Below, piece after piece: positions 9,176 through 18,820 of a DNA stretch of 64,000 nt. The notes under the pieces were generated by a model that saw only the letters and a program-made list of their open reading frames with translations, made no database searches and was not told where the DNA came from. The position numbers were made by a program, and so were the translations under genes. This stretch comes from Candidimonas nitroreducens (lineage in GTDB: Bacteria; Pseudomonadota; Gammaproteobacteria; Burkholderiales; Burkholderiaceae_B): positions 124,001 to 188,000 of the forward strand of contig NZ_NJIH01000010.1 of NCBI RefSeq assembly GCF_002209565.1, given 5' to 3'. Each line of letters begins with the position of its first letter. Positions within the stretch are counted from its first letter, which is position 1.

Positions 9176-9380
9176 TTTGCCTTCGCGATCTTGCGAGATC
9201 CAATTTCCAGAGACTATTACACGCGCAAAATCCAGCAGGGTAAGCGCCATAACCAAGCGCTCATCGCGCTGGCTCGGCGACGTTGTAATGCCCTGTTCGC
9301 CATGCTGCGCGACGGCACGTTTTCCCAATCTCAATCTGCCCCTTACGCTCGACAAACGACATAGGGGCACCCCCTCCGGA
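9176..9380 (+). pseudogene. Remnant of an IS110-family transposase (C-terminal end only)
   Basis: The plus frame through 9188-9325 reads RDPISRDYYTRKIQQGKRHN, then an ALIALARRRCNALFAMLRDG block. This is the signature C-terminal stretch of IS110/IS902-type transposases, which often end with LARRR and LRDG. The sequence up to about 9380 (GACATAGGGGCACCCCC) resembles the terminal sequence of such elements. The catalytic DEDD N-terminal domain and most of the transposase are missing, so this is a dead fragment. Its frame is still open, with the apparent upstream ATG at 9089 in unrelated DNA. The identification rests on motif memory, not alignment. Confidence 0.65.
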
Positions 9381-9598
9381 TTCTTGACAATGCCGGCGCT
9401 CGGCATCTAAGATATAGCTATCCCAAATTTCAAAATAATATCTTATATATTAGGACATAATCGAGCCAGATGGCGGAACGAGGAAAGGCGCAAAGCAGCG
9501 GCAAGGCGCCTTCACCGCCGGGTTGGCTGGCACGGCCGCGCCAGCCCTCTCGCAAGCACAGGCCGACACTCGCCGCTACGTCCCGATCCGGAGAAGAA

Positions 9599-10168
9599 AT
9601 GACATTGTCCAGACTCAAAGACTTCGTGCAGGAAACCACCCGCATCATGGATACGGTCGACGGCGATCGCGCCAGAATGAATGCGACGCGGCCCGTACTC
9701 GAGCGGCTGGTTGCACATGACGACTGGCTGCCCGAAGCGTTCGCGCAGCCGCACCCGCAGTTCTATCAGCAATATCTGCTGTACTGCGACCCGCAAGAAC
9801 GCTTCTGTATTGTCAGCTTCGTATGGGGCCCCGGACAGCGCACGCCGGTGCACGACCATATGGTATGGGGCCTGGTAGGCATGCTGCGCGGATCCGAAAC
9901 CTCGACCCGCTATGCGCGCGACGGGCAGGTGCTGCGCGCCGGCGCCAGCGCCACGCTGCAGCCTGGCCAGATCGAATGCCTGCTGCCCGAAGACGGCGAC
10001 ATCCACGTGGTCAACAATGCGCTGGCGGATCAGGCCTCGATCAGCATCCACGTCTATGGCGCAAACATAGGCAAGGTGCGGCGCCACGTCTTCGATCCCG
10101 GCACCGGAGCCGTCAAAGAATTCATATCAGGCTTTTCGTCGGAGGTGCTGCCCAATTTCTGGGCCTGA
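9599..10168 (+). CDS. 3-mercaptopropionate dioxygenase (cysteine dioxygenase-like cupin)
   Basis: 189 residues from ATG 9599, preceded by GGAGAAGA. A 43-codon upstream extension is low-complexity and was rejected. This small cupin matches the bacterial thiol dioxygenase called 3MDO. Iron ligands are expected at H85 and H87 (VHDH) and H136 (GDIH). The Ser-His-Tyr triad S149-H151-Y153 (SIHVYG) and an arginine near R162 sit where the Pseudomonas enzyme has its substrate-binding Arg. The enzyme oxidises 3-mercaptopropionate (and cysteine poorly) to the sulfinate with Fe(II) and O2. The CoA-transferase gene begins 81 bp downstream. The upstream region (9381-9470) is A+T-rich. Confidence 0.88.
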   Translation: MTLSRLKDFVQETTRIMDTVDGDRARMNATRPVLERLVAHDDWLPEAFAQPHPQFYQQYLLYCDPQERFCIVSFVWGPGQRTPVHDHMVWGLVGMLRGSETSTRYARDGQVLRAGASATLQPGQIECLLPEDGDIHVVNNALADQASISIHVYGANIGKVRRHVFDPGTGAVKEFISGFSSEVLPNFWA

Positions 10169-10249
10169 CACCACTGGCCTCCAGCTTTCCACAACCGGGC
10201 GAAGCGGGCATATTGCCTCGCTAGCCAGAACCAGCAACGGAATCAGTCC

Positions 10250-11413
10250 ATGGATGTAAACAAACAAACGCTGCTCGGCGGCGTACGGGTCGTCGAGTTT
10301 TGCCAGATCGCGGCGGGGCCGTTCTGCGGCATGCTGCTGGCCGACTACGGCGCAGACGTCGTGAAGATAGAACCGCCGCAAGGCGACGGGCTGCGCCAAT
10401 GGCCTCCCATCCAGCAAGGCTACAGCGAGAACTTCGCATCCCTGAACCGCGGCAAGCGATCGGCCTGCCTGGATCTGAAGAACGAGGCCGACCGCGATCT
10501 GGCGCGCAGGCTGGTGCTCGAAGCCGACGTGCTGGTGGAAAACAACCGGCCCGGCGTCATGGAGCGGCTGGGCCTGGGCTGGAGCTGGTTCAAAGAGCGC
10601 AAGCCCGAACTGGTGTATTGCTCGATTTCCGCCTACGGCCAGACGGGGCCGCGCTCCGCAGAGGGCGGCTTCGACCTGACCATACAGGCCGCGGCGGGCG
10701 TGATGAGCGTAACCGGCGAGCCCGACGGCGCGCCGGTCAAGTGCGGCGTACCCGTGTCGGACTTCACCGCCGGGCTGTATGGCGCGTTCTCGATCGCGGC
10801 AATGCTGGCGCGGGTGCGCGCCGGCGGCCTGGGGGGCCACATCGACGTGCCCATGTTCAGCACCACGCTGGCGATCGCCGCGCTGCAGACCAGCGAATAC
10901 TTCGGCACCGGCCGCAACCCGCGCAAACTGGGCTCGGCGCATCCGCGCAATGCGCCCTATCAGGCCTACCGGGCGCGCGACGGCTGGTTCGCCATCGCCG
11001 CGGGCAATAACAAGCTGTGGGCCTCGGTGTGCCAGGTGGTCGGGCATCCCGAGTGGGCGGGCCAAGAGCGCTACGGCTCGAATTCGCTGCGGGCCGCGCA
11101 CCAGGCCGAGATCAAGAGCATGCTAGACCCGCTATTCGCGCAACGCGACACCGGGCCGCTACTGGACGAATTCCGCGCAGCGGGCGTACCCTGCGCCCTG
11201 ATCAACGGCTACGACGATGCGCTGGCCGACCCCCAGGCGCGCCACCTGCAGCTGACCCTGCCGCTGACCTTGCCCGGCGGCCACCAGACGCGCACGGTGG
11301 GCAACCCGGTCTGGGTGAATGGCGAACCGGTACAAGTAAGCCTGGATCTGCCCGAACTGGGCCAGCACACACAAGCCCTGAAAGCGGCCACGGCATGGAA
11401 GGAAGCGCGATGA
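10250..11413 (+). CDS. Class III (CaiB/BaiF) CoA-transferase
   Basis: 387 residues, normal for family III CoA-transferases. The N-terminal GVRVVEF and GADVVKIEPP strands are conserved. D171 in the GVPVSDFTAG motif is the expected catalytic aspartate that forms acyl-anhydride and CoA-thioester intermediates. It overlaps the following crotonase gene by ATGA, so the two are translationally coupled, and it follows the thiol dioxygenase. Established 3-mercaptopropionate catabolism (Variovorax, Advenella) uses a class III transferase to make 3-sulfinopropionyl-CoA. That role is inferred here from context only. The substrate could be another dicarboxylic or short-chain acid. Confidence 0.88.
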   Translation: MDVNKQTLLGGVRVVEFCQIAAGPFCGMLLADYGADVVKIEPPQGDGLRQWPPIQQGYSENFASLNRGKRSACLDLKNEADRDLARRLVLEADVLVENNRPGVMERLGLGWSWFKERKPELVYCSISAYGQTGPRSAEGGFDLTIQAAAGVMSVTGEPDGAPVKCGVPVSDFTAGLYGAFSIAAMLARVRAGGLGGHIDVPMFSTTLAIAALQTSEYFGTGRNPRKLGSAHPRNAPYQAYRARDGWFAIAAGNNKLWASVCQVVGHPEWAGQERYGSNSLRAAHQAEIKSMLDPLFAQRDTGPLLDEFRAAGVPCALINGYDDALADPQARHLQLTLPLTLPGGHQTRTVGNPVWVNGEPVQVSLDLPELGQHTQALKAATAWKEAR

Positions 11414-12261
11414 CACCAGAGCAGCAGGCACTGCCCCAAGCCGGATCACCCCGGGCAGCGCAAGCACCGGCCGGACAGGCCCGGGCGCCGGCCGCAAGCG
11501 ACGCGTCCAGCGCCCCCGCGCGGCTGCATAGCGCCGACGGCGTGGCCACGCTCTGGCTCGAACTCGACGAGCGCGGCAACGCTTTATCGGCACCCATGGT
11601 CGAAACCCTGCAGGCGCTGGTACAGGCCGCAAGCGCCGACACTTCCGTGCATACGCTGCTGCTGCGCTCGCGCAGCCGGCACTTCTGCACTGGCTTCGAC
11701 CTGGGCAATCTGGAAGCACAAAGCGATGGCGACCTGCTGGCCCGCTTCGTGCGCATCGAAATGCTGCTGGATGCCATCTGGCGCGCCCCCCTGCGCACCG
11801 TCGCGCTGTGCGCCGGCCGCGCCTGGGGAGCGGGCGCCGACCTGTTCGCCGCCTGCGACCTGCGGCTGGCCGTGCAGGGCAGCCGCTACGCCTTCCCGGG
11901 CGCCGGCTTTGGCCTGGTGCTGGGCACCCGGCGCCTGGCCGTGCGCGTGGGCATGCAGCGCACCCACGACCTGACTTGCGAAGGAACAGTGCTGGATGCC
12001 GCGCAGGCCTTGCAGGCCGGGCTGGCCAGCCATCTGGCGGCAACGCCGGAAGAAGCCGAAGCCCTGCTGGCCACCCTGACCCGGCCGCCCGCCACGCCGC
12101 GCGCCACCGTGGCCGCCCTGCGCGCCGCAGCCCTGGCCGATACCCATGGCGATGCCGACCTGCTCGCCCTGGTGCGCTCGGCCGCGGAGCCGGGGCTGAA
12201 GAACCGCATCGTGCAATACCGGCAGGCACAACTGGCGAAGGTGGCGCAAACAAGGGGTTAA
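11410..12261 (+). CDS. Enoyl-CoA hydratase/isomerase-family protein with an atypical active site
   Basis: 283 residues. The first 40 are an Ala/Pro-rich leader before the crotonase fold. Oxyanion-hole segments are visible (FCTGFDL near residue 96 and WGAGADLFAACDL near residue 140). The two catalytic glutamates of classical crotonases are not obvious. The first position reads Asp in GAGAD, and the second segment reads PGAGFGLVLG instead of the usual PE-containing stretch. It may therefore be a thioesterase, isomerase or non-hydratase member. The start codon overlaps the CoA-transferase stop (ATGA). It probably handles the CoA thioester made by its neighbour. Confidence 0.82.
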   Translation: MTPEQQALPQAGSPRAAQAPAGQARAPAASDASSAPARLHSADGVATLWLELDERGNALSAPMVETLQALVQAASADTSVHTLLLRSRSRHFCTGFDLGNLEAQSDGDLLARFVRIEMLLDAIWRAPLRTVALCAGRAWGAGADLFAACDLRLAVQGSRYAFPGAGFGLVLGTRRLAVRVGMQRTHDLTCEGTVLDAAQALQAGLASHLAATPEEAEALLATLTRPPATPRATVAALRAAALADTHGDADLLALVRSAAEPGLKNRIVQYRQAQLAKVAQTRG

Positions 12262-12299
12262 AGTATCGCAACAAGCGCAAGCGCCAAGGAACCGGGCAC

Positions 12300-13265
12300 A
12301 TGAATCGAGACAGCAAGCATCCCCACTCCCTTCACGTCACGGCCCTGGCGCTGTGCCTGCCCTTGTGTGCAAGCCTCTACTCCTCCGCTGGCGCCGTCAC
12401 CGTGCACTCGCTGGATCAGGTGCGCGGGGCGATCAAAAGCCCGGAAGGCCGCGCCACTTTCGACCAGCAGATCAACGGCGCACCGCTGCCCGACGGGTTC
12501 GGCACACAGCTGCCGCAGGGCTTTACCAAAGAAATGCTGCTCGCGCAGCTGGCGCCGGGGCAAGACCCGAAACGCCTGACCCTTGCGGGCGCCAAGCCCT
12601 GGCCGCAACAGCCGCAGGCATATGTGGCCATCGTGTGCCTGGCCACCTCGCCCGACCAGGCCAAGGCGGAACTGCGCTACGACCCCAGCTCGTGCAGTGG
12701 CGACGACATCACGCCTCACGATGTCTGGCTGGGCGTGTACACACGCGATCCCCAAGGTAAGCCGCGCCTGGTCGCGCGCACCGAGGCTCCGGTCGACACG
12801 CCGGTCGATTGGGGCGATACCAATATCGACACACCGCAGAGCATCGGCAATAACCCGCAAACCGGCGCAGCCGAAGGCGTGCCGCAAAACTGGCTGCGCT
12901 TCGATTTCGCCGCCTACCGCTTGCACGGCCAAGACTATGCCTTCGGCGTGCGCGCCGGCTGGTCTGAAGGCTACGCCGGGGGCGGCGCTACGTTCGAAGC
13001 CCTGTATCTGTTCCAGATGGACGACACCAAGCTGCATGTGGTTTTCGCGCAGCCCATGATGTACACGAAAATGCTGGCGGGCGAGTGGCACAAGGATGGA
13101 ACCCGCGACCATATAGAAACCGACGCCAGCAATGTGCTGTCCGTACTGAAGGGTACGAGCCACGGATTTCACGACTTGCGCCTGCAGCAGCGATCGGGCA
13201 AGTGGCATCGTGTTTTCCGTTGGTCGGCCAAACAGCAGCGCTACGCCGTAGTAAAAAATAGCTAG
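12300..13265 (+). CDS. Secreted protein of unknown function
   Basis: 321 residues from ATG 12300. There is a clear signal peptide (ALALCLPLCASLYSSAGA, cleavage near residue 33). The mature part has no repeats or membrane segments and two cysteines about 26 residues apart (VCLATS and SSCSGD) that could form a disulfide. It is rich in Trp and Tyr (NWLRFDF, GVRAGWSEGYAGGG), suggesting a beta-rich periplasmic or outer-membrane-associated protein. I do not recognise the family. It starts 38 bp after the crotonase gene and could be cotranscribed with it, but no functional link is evident. Confidence 0.75.
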   Translation: MNRDSKHPHSLHVTALALCLPLCASLYSSAGAVTVHSLDQVRGAIKSPEGRATFDQQINGAPLPDGFGTQLPQGFTKEMLLAQLAPGQDPKRLTLAGAKPWPQQPQAYVAIVCLATSPDQAKAELRYDPSSCSGDDITPHDVWLGVYTRDPQGKPRLVARTEAPVDTPVDWGDTNIDTPQSIGNNPQTGAAEGVPQNWLRFDFAAYRLHGQDYAFGVRAGWSEGYAGGGATFEALYLFQMDDTKLHVVFAQPMMYTKMLAGEWHKDGTRDHIETDASNVLSVLKGTSHGFHDLRLQQRSGKWHRVFRWSAKQQRYAVVKNS

Positions 13266-13715
13266 CGCCGTGCCGCCTGCACGGCAATTTTCAGCAGTGC
13301 CAAGAAATCATTTTGTATTTAAATGTATCATTGTTAACAACTTATAATTTCCTCGAACAATAAAAACCCAGCCAAAGCCCCAAAGCACTTGATACTTTTA
13401 ATAGGCTTATGGACAGCAGCGTACGCATACCCGATCCGCTCTTCGCGGATGCCGCGGGCACAGCGGATCGACGCAGGCGCTCGCCAGACGCACGGCTCCC
13501 CGGCCGCCCCTGCTGCCCCGGCACCCGCGCCGGCATGTAGCGGCTTGCCACAAGCCGCCGGACAGCCGCATACGCGCGCCACGCGCCCACGCCTCTACGA
13601 TCACTTACATGTCTACCCGGCAACGCGACTTTTCGGCGTTACATTTTTGCCAGTGTGGCCATTGCGGGCACATCGACCTTCAGCAAGAAGATCAACAGGA
13701 AAGAGGTTTATAAAC
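13266..13715. other. Intergenic region, A+T-rich near 13305-13370
   Basis: About 450 bp. The first 110 bp are A+T-rich and probably hold the end of the preceding transcript and a promoter. The rest is G+C-rich and in all frames gives only low-complexity translations. An open plus frame from 13389 runs into the next gene but lacks a ribosome site and protein-like composition. No RNA gene or repeat was recognised. Confidence 0.5.
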
Positions 13716-14375
13716 ATGAAAACATTGATGCATGCATGCACCTTTGCCGCCGGCGCGCTGGCTCTGACTCTGGGCATGGCGAGCGCCCCTGCTCTCGCCG
13801 CGGGCAGTTCGGCCGCACCGGCGCCGGGCGCCACCGCCTTGTGCAAAGACGGCACGACATACAGCGGCACCAGCAAACGCAGCGCCTGCTCGGGCCACAA
13901 AGGGGTCAAGGAATGGTACGGCGCTCCAAGCGCGCCCAAGGCCCAGCCCCACGCTGCGGCTCCGGCAGCGCCCGCGGCCCATGCCGCGCCAGCCGCCGGC
14001 GCCACGGCGCTGTGCAAAGACGGCACCTCGTACAGCGGTGCCAGCAAGCGCGGCGCCTGCTCGGGCCATAAGGGCGTCAAGGAATGGTACGGTGCGCAAG
14101 GCGCGGCTCAGCCCCCAGCCGGCACGACCGCTCCGCAGGCCCGCAGCGCGGCTCCATCGACCGGCGCCGCCGCGCCGGCCATGCGCAGAGCCGAGCCCGC
14201 GCATGCCGCGGCTGCCGGCGGCGGCGCCGGCAAGGTGTGGGTCAACACCGACAGCAAGGTCTATCACTGCCAGGGCGATCGCTGGTACGGCACCACCAAG
14301 TCCGGCCAATACATGAGCGAGTCGCAAGCCCGCTCCATGGGCGCGCGTCCCGACCATGGCAAGGCCTGCTCGTAA
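13716..14375 (+). CDS. Secreted protein with two DUF3761 repeats
   Basis: 219 residues from ATG 13716, with AAAGAGG upstream. The signal peptide ends near ALAAG (residue 29). Two near-identical modules (about residues 39-70 and 96-127) read ATALCKDGT-x-YSG-x-SKR, then a CSGHKGVKEWYG block. They correspond to DUF3761 and are separated by an Ala/Pro-rich linker. The C-terminal 48 residues (VWVNTDSKVYHCQGD and following) form a third conserved small module with Cys residues, common in secreted proteobacterial proteins. The two repeats lie exactly 171 bp (57 codons) apart, a recent internal duplication. The function is unknown, with cell-envelope binding a reasonable guess. Confidence 0.82.
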   Translation: MKTLMHACTFAAGALALTLGMASAPALAAGSSAAPAPGATALCKDGTTYSGTSKRSACSGHKGVKEWYGAPSAPKAQPHAAAPAAPAAHAAPAAGATALCKDGTSYSGASKRGACSGHKGVKEWYGAQGAAQPPAGTTAPQARSAAPSTGAAAPAMRRAEPAHAAAAGGGAGKVWVNTDSKVYHCQGDRWYGTTKSGQYMSESQARSMGARPDHGKACS

Positions 14376-14697
14376 GGCCTGAAACGGAAAGCCGGCGATC
14401 AAGCCCGCGAAATGGCGGCCCAGGCCTGCGGAACAGAAATTCCGCAGGCCCCTGCGGCATCCCAGCCGGCCGTCGCGGGCGCCCGAACGCATGGACGCCA
14501 TGGTTTTTCCGCGTTCTGTAGCGTTTTCGCCCATTTGTTTCGCCGCTGTAATCAGCGGGTGTAAGGAAATATGTAGGCGGCGTGGCCAAAACACTACTTG
14601 TGTAGCGAATTGAAGCTCTTTTGAAGATTGGCTCCAACCTCACGCGCACAATATGCTTGACAATAGACGTACTGAATCAAATACAGCAGGTGCTGAT
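14376..14697. other. Intergenic region with an 11-bp hairpin
   Basis: 322 bp. GGCCTGCGGAA (14423-14433), a 6-bp loop and TTCCGCAGGCC (14440-14450) form a perfect stem without a T-run, possibly the 3' end of the DUF3761 mRNA. A TTGACA at 14657-14662 lies too close to the next ATG (14698) to be an ordinary -35 for it unless that gene starts later. Confidence 0.5.
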
Positions 14698-15015
14698 ATG
14701 AAACGACTGATACTGAGCGGTGTGGCCGCCCTGGCACTGGCCGGCTCGAGTGCAGCCATGGCCCATGTAAGCGTGGGGGTTTCCATCGGGCTTCCCGGCA
14801 TCGTCATAGGCGCTCCGGTATACGCGCCGCCGCCCGTCTATGTTGCGCCCCCGCCTCCCGTGGTGTACGCCCCGGCACCCGTGGTGGTGCCCGCCCCGGT
14901 AATTGTGGCGCCGCGCCCTTACCCTTATTACAGGCCCGTGGTGGAATACCGCGGCTACCGCGGCTATCGCGGCTATTATGGCCATCATCCTCACCATCGC
15001 GGCTGGCACCGCTGA
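14698..15015 (+). CDS. Small secreted Pro/Val/Tyr-rich protein
   Basis: 105 residues with a signal peptide (cleavage after AAMAH, near residue 22). The mature chain is low complexity: Pro-Val-Tyr-Ala runs (YAPPPVYVAPPPP), then YRGYRGYRGYYGHHPHHRGWHR. This type of small secreted protein occurs widely in Burkholderiales and has no assigned role. The His-rich end may bind metal. Two hairpins with T-tracts follow. The start was chosen for its signal peptide. Confidence 0.72.
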   Translation: MKRLILSGVAALALAGSSAAMAHVSVGVSIGLPGIVIGAPVYAPPPVYVAPPPPVVYAPAPVVVPAPVIVAPRPYPYYRPVVEYRGYRGYRGYYGHHPHHRGWHR

Positions 15016-15059
15016 TCCGGTACTGCCAAGCCAGCGTCGCTGACGCAAAATGACTTAAC

Positions 15060-15081
15060 CCCGGCCAACGCGGCCGGGCTT
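15060..15081 (+). terminator. First hairpin after the Pro/Tyr-rich gene
   Basis: CCCGGCC-aacgc-GGCCGGG followed by CTTTG. It is modest on its own because the T-run is short. It precedes a stronger terminator 45 bp on. Confidence 0.5.
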
Positions 15082-15122
15082 TGTAGCACCGGAGGGGCTG
15101 TCGGCCTTCTCTACCTGCATAT

Positions 15123-15150
15123 GGCCCCGCTGGCGAGCGGGGCCTTTTTT
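15123..15150 (+). terminator. Rho-independent terminator
   Basis: GGCCCCGCT-ggcg-AGCGGGGCC, a 9-bp perfect stem, followed by six T. It separates the small secreted gene from serS, which converges on it. Confidence 0.9.
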
Positions 15151-15364
15151 CATGGGAACGCGGCAAACCTGCCGGCAGCAAGATCACCACGGCAGCCGTG
15201 CCGCCGCACCGGCCCGCGCGACAGCGGGCCGGCGTCCGAGCCGGTTCACTGATTTTAAGCAGGCGCTGTAGCTTTAATGTGAAAGAAGCCCCTTTCATTC
15301 TCGGGGGAGGCGGCGCCCGCCATGACCGTTAGGCAGACGCTGTAGCGCCGCCGGCAAGACGACG

Positions 15365-17041
<1,677 letters not shown>

Positions 17042-17824
17042 TCATACAGCCAGCCCATTCCCGATCTCAGCCGCCAGCGCCTGAAGCCTGGGCAAGAACA
17101 ATTGGACGACATCGACATTCTTGTACTTAGCCATATTCAAGCTGGTGGTAAGCGCCGCAACGACCTTTTCCTCGCGATTCACAACCGGCACAGCCAGCCC
17201 GCAAACACCCAACTCGAATTCCTCGCAAGCCAAGGAATAGCCGCGCTGTCTGGCGTCAGCAAGAGCGCCACGCAATTGACGTTCTTCAGTAAGCGTGTTG
17301 TCCGTCAACTTTTCGAATGGGGCATGCTGGAAGTATCTCGCCAGTTCATCCTCGCCCGCATACGCCAACAGGACATGGCCAGTGGATGTAGCGTGCGCAG
17401 GCAAGCGCTCGCCAGTAATGATGCGTCGAGCAGAAGGGCTACTGATCTCGGCGCGAGCCACGAAAACGATGTCAGTTCTGTCTAGCACGGACAATGAGCA
17501 AATCTCTTGGTATTGCTTGGCAAACTGCTCTAGATAGGCGATTGCGACCTCACGTAGTGTCAGGGAACCGAGGTATGCATAGCCAATGTCCAGAATGGCT
17601 GGCGTCAAGGAGAACCTGCGCTTTTGATGGCGCGCATAGCCCAATGCCACAAGCGTGTGTAGCAGACGGCGAGCTCCGGCCGGGCTGACGCCGGCACTTT
17701 CCGCTACCTCGGACAGGGTCAACTCTTCTCGGCCGCGCCCAAAAACTTTTATCACGGCTAATCCGCGCGCAAAAGCCTCTACAAAAAGGCCATCGCTTTG
17801 GGGTAAACCCTTAGTTTCAAGCAT
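17042..17824 (-). CDS. IclR-family transcriptional regulator
   Basis: 260 residues. The N-terminal winged helix-turn-helix (about 12-75: LTLSEVAESAGVSPAGARRL) is followed by an IclR effector domain with FVARAEI and the family-typical ATSTGHVLLAYAG and GYSLACEEFELGVCGLAVP segments. It is divergent from the TfdA-like dioxygenase, and a perfect palindrome (17852-17865) lies between them. It most likely controls the dioxygenase-Bug-aldolase operon in response to its substrate. Base composition is clearly less G+C-rich than the flanking core genes. The substrate cannot be read from the sequence. Confidence 0.9.
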   Translation of the reverse strand: MLETKGLPQSDGLFVEAFARGLAVIKVFGRGREELTLSEVAESAGVSPAGARRLLHTLVALGYARHQKRRFSLTPAILDIGYAYLGSLTLREVAIAYLEQFAKQYQEICSLSVLDRTDIVFVARAEISSPSARRIITGERLPAHATSTGHVLLAYAGEDELARYFQHAPFEKLTDNTLTEERQLRGALADARQRGYSLACEEFELGVCGLAVPVVNREEKVVAALTTSLNMAKYKNVDVVQLFLPRLQALAAEIGNGLAV

Positions 17825-17851
17825 GCCATACCTTTCTATAATTTCGTCTAT

Positions 17852-17865
17852 CGAAAATATTTTCG
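17852..17865. promoter_or_regulatory. Palindromic operator candidate CGAAAATATTTTCG
   Basis: A perfect 14-bp palindrome in the 98-bp divergent spacer between the iclR-type gene and the dioxygenase gene. A second partial copy (CGCAGAAAGAAAATTTTGCG, 17864-17883) follows at once. IclR-family regulators bind short palindromes in exactly this position, so it is the obvious operator. Confidence 0.55.
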
Positions 17866-17922
17866 CAGAAAGAAAATTTTGCGAGTAGCTTTATAAATCG
17901 ATCGAATGAGAGGAATCCACTC

Positions 17923-18807
17923 ATGTTTGAAATTGCTCCGGTAAACGGGGATTTTGTTGCCGAAATTGCCGGTGTCAACCTGCAAGCCGACTTAACAACA
18001 GAACTGGCACGCCAATTACAAGCGGCCTTAGACAAATACGCGGTTCTGATCCTACCAAACCAACCCTTGGACGAAACACAGCACCTGCGCGTTGCCGAGG
18101 TGTTCGGCCCATTGGAGACATCCATCGGATCATATGTGGCAAACGCCAATAAACCGAGGAGACTCAAATACGACCAGTTATCGGACATCTCGAATATTGA
18201 TGAGTCGGGGAAGTTGTTGTCCAACGATGACATGCGAAAGCTGGTACTGCTCAGCAATCAATTGTGGCATACCGACAGTTCATTCAAGCGGGTGCCTGCC
18301 AGCGTATCCATGCTGGCCGCACAGGAAATTCCGCCATTGGGGGGAGCCACGGAATTCGCCGACATGCGGGCGGCGTGGGATCAATTGGATCCTGAAATGC
18401 AATCCAGCATCGAAGGCTTGGTCGCCGTGCACGATTACTTTCATTCCCGCAGCCTGACAGGATTCGATATCTGTTCCATACCGTCTGAATGGCGATCAAG
18501 GCAGCCACCGGCCAAACAGGTACTGGTGCGAACTCACAACAACAACCGCAAATCGATTTACCTCGCGGCACACATCCAATCGATCGTCGGACTACCCGAT
18601 GACGAAGGAAAAGCACTGATAGATCGGCTCATGTCCTTCGCCACTCAACCCGCATTCGTGTATCGCCACCGCTGGCGGGAAAACGACCTCGTGATATGGG
18701 ACAACAGATGCACGATGCACCGCGGCAGGGACTACGACACCAAGTACAGAAGAGTAATGAGACGCGCCACGATCCAGGATATCGGGCCCACAGTCATCGA
18801 TCAATAA
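17923..18807 (+). CDS. TauD/TfdA-family Fe(II)/2-oxoglutarate dioxygenase
   Basis: 294 residues. The facial triad is visible: H116 and D118 in WHTDSSF and H266 in TMHRG. Arg277 and Arg280 (YRRVMRR) are positioned for 2-oxoglutarate binding. The WHTDSSFKRVPAS and GGATEFADMRAAWD stretches resemble TfdA (2,4-D dioxygenase) more than TauD. It would oxygenate an organic acid, cleaving an ether, sulfonate or similar bond and consuming 2-oxoglutarate. The ribosome site is GAGAGGAAT. It is the first gene of a three-gene operon with a Bug receptor and an HpcH/HpaI aldolase, divergent from its putative regulator. The substrate is unknown. Confidence 0.9.
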   Translation: MFEIAPVNGDFVAEIAGVNLQADLTTELARQLQAALDKYAVLILPNQPLDETQHLRVAEVFGPLETSIGSYVANANKPRRLKYDQLSDISNIDESGKLLSNDDMRKLVLLSNQLWHTDSSFKRVPASVSMLAAQEIPPLGGATEFADMRAAWDQLDPEMQSSIEGLVAVHDYFHSRSLTGFDICSIPSEWRSRQPPAKQVLVRTHNNNRKSIYLAAHIQSIVGLPDDEGKALIDRLMSFATQPAFVYRHRWRENDLVIWDNRCTMHRGRDYDTKYRRVMRRATIQDIGPTVIDQ

Positions 18808-18820
18808 AGGAGAAACCACT

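Noticed and set aside
8894-9406. 170-codon minus frame over the IS110 remnant
   Set aside because: No protein-like motifs; the plus frame carries the recognisable transposase signature.
14657-14662. TTGACA as -35 of the small Pro/Tyr-rich gene
   Set aside because: A -10 at normal spacing would leave only a few bases before the ATG, and no good -10 is present.
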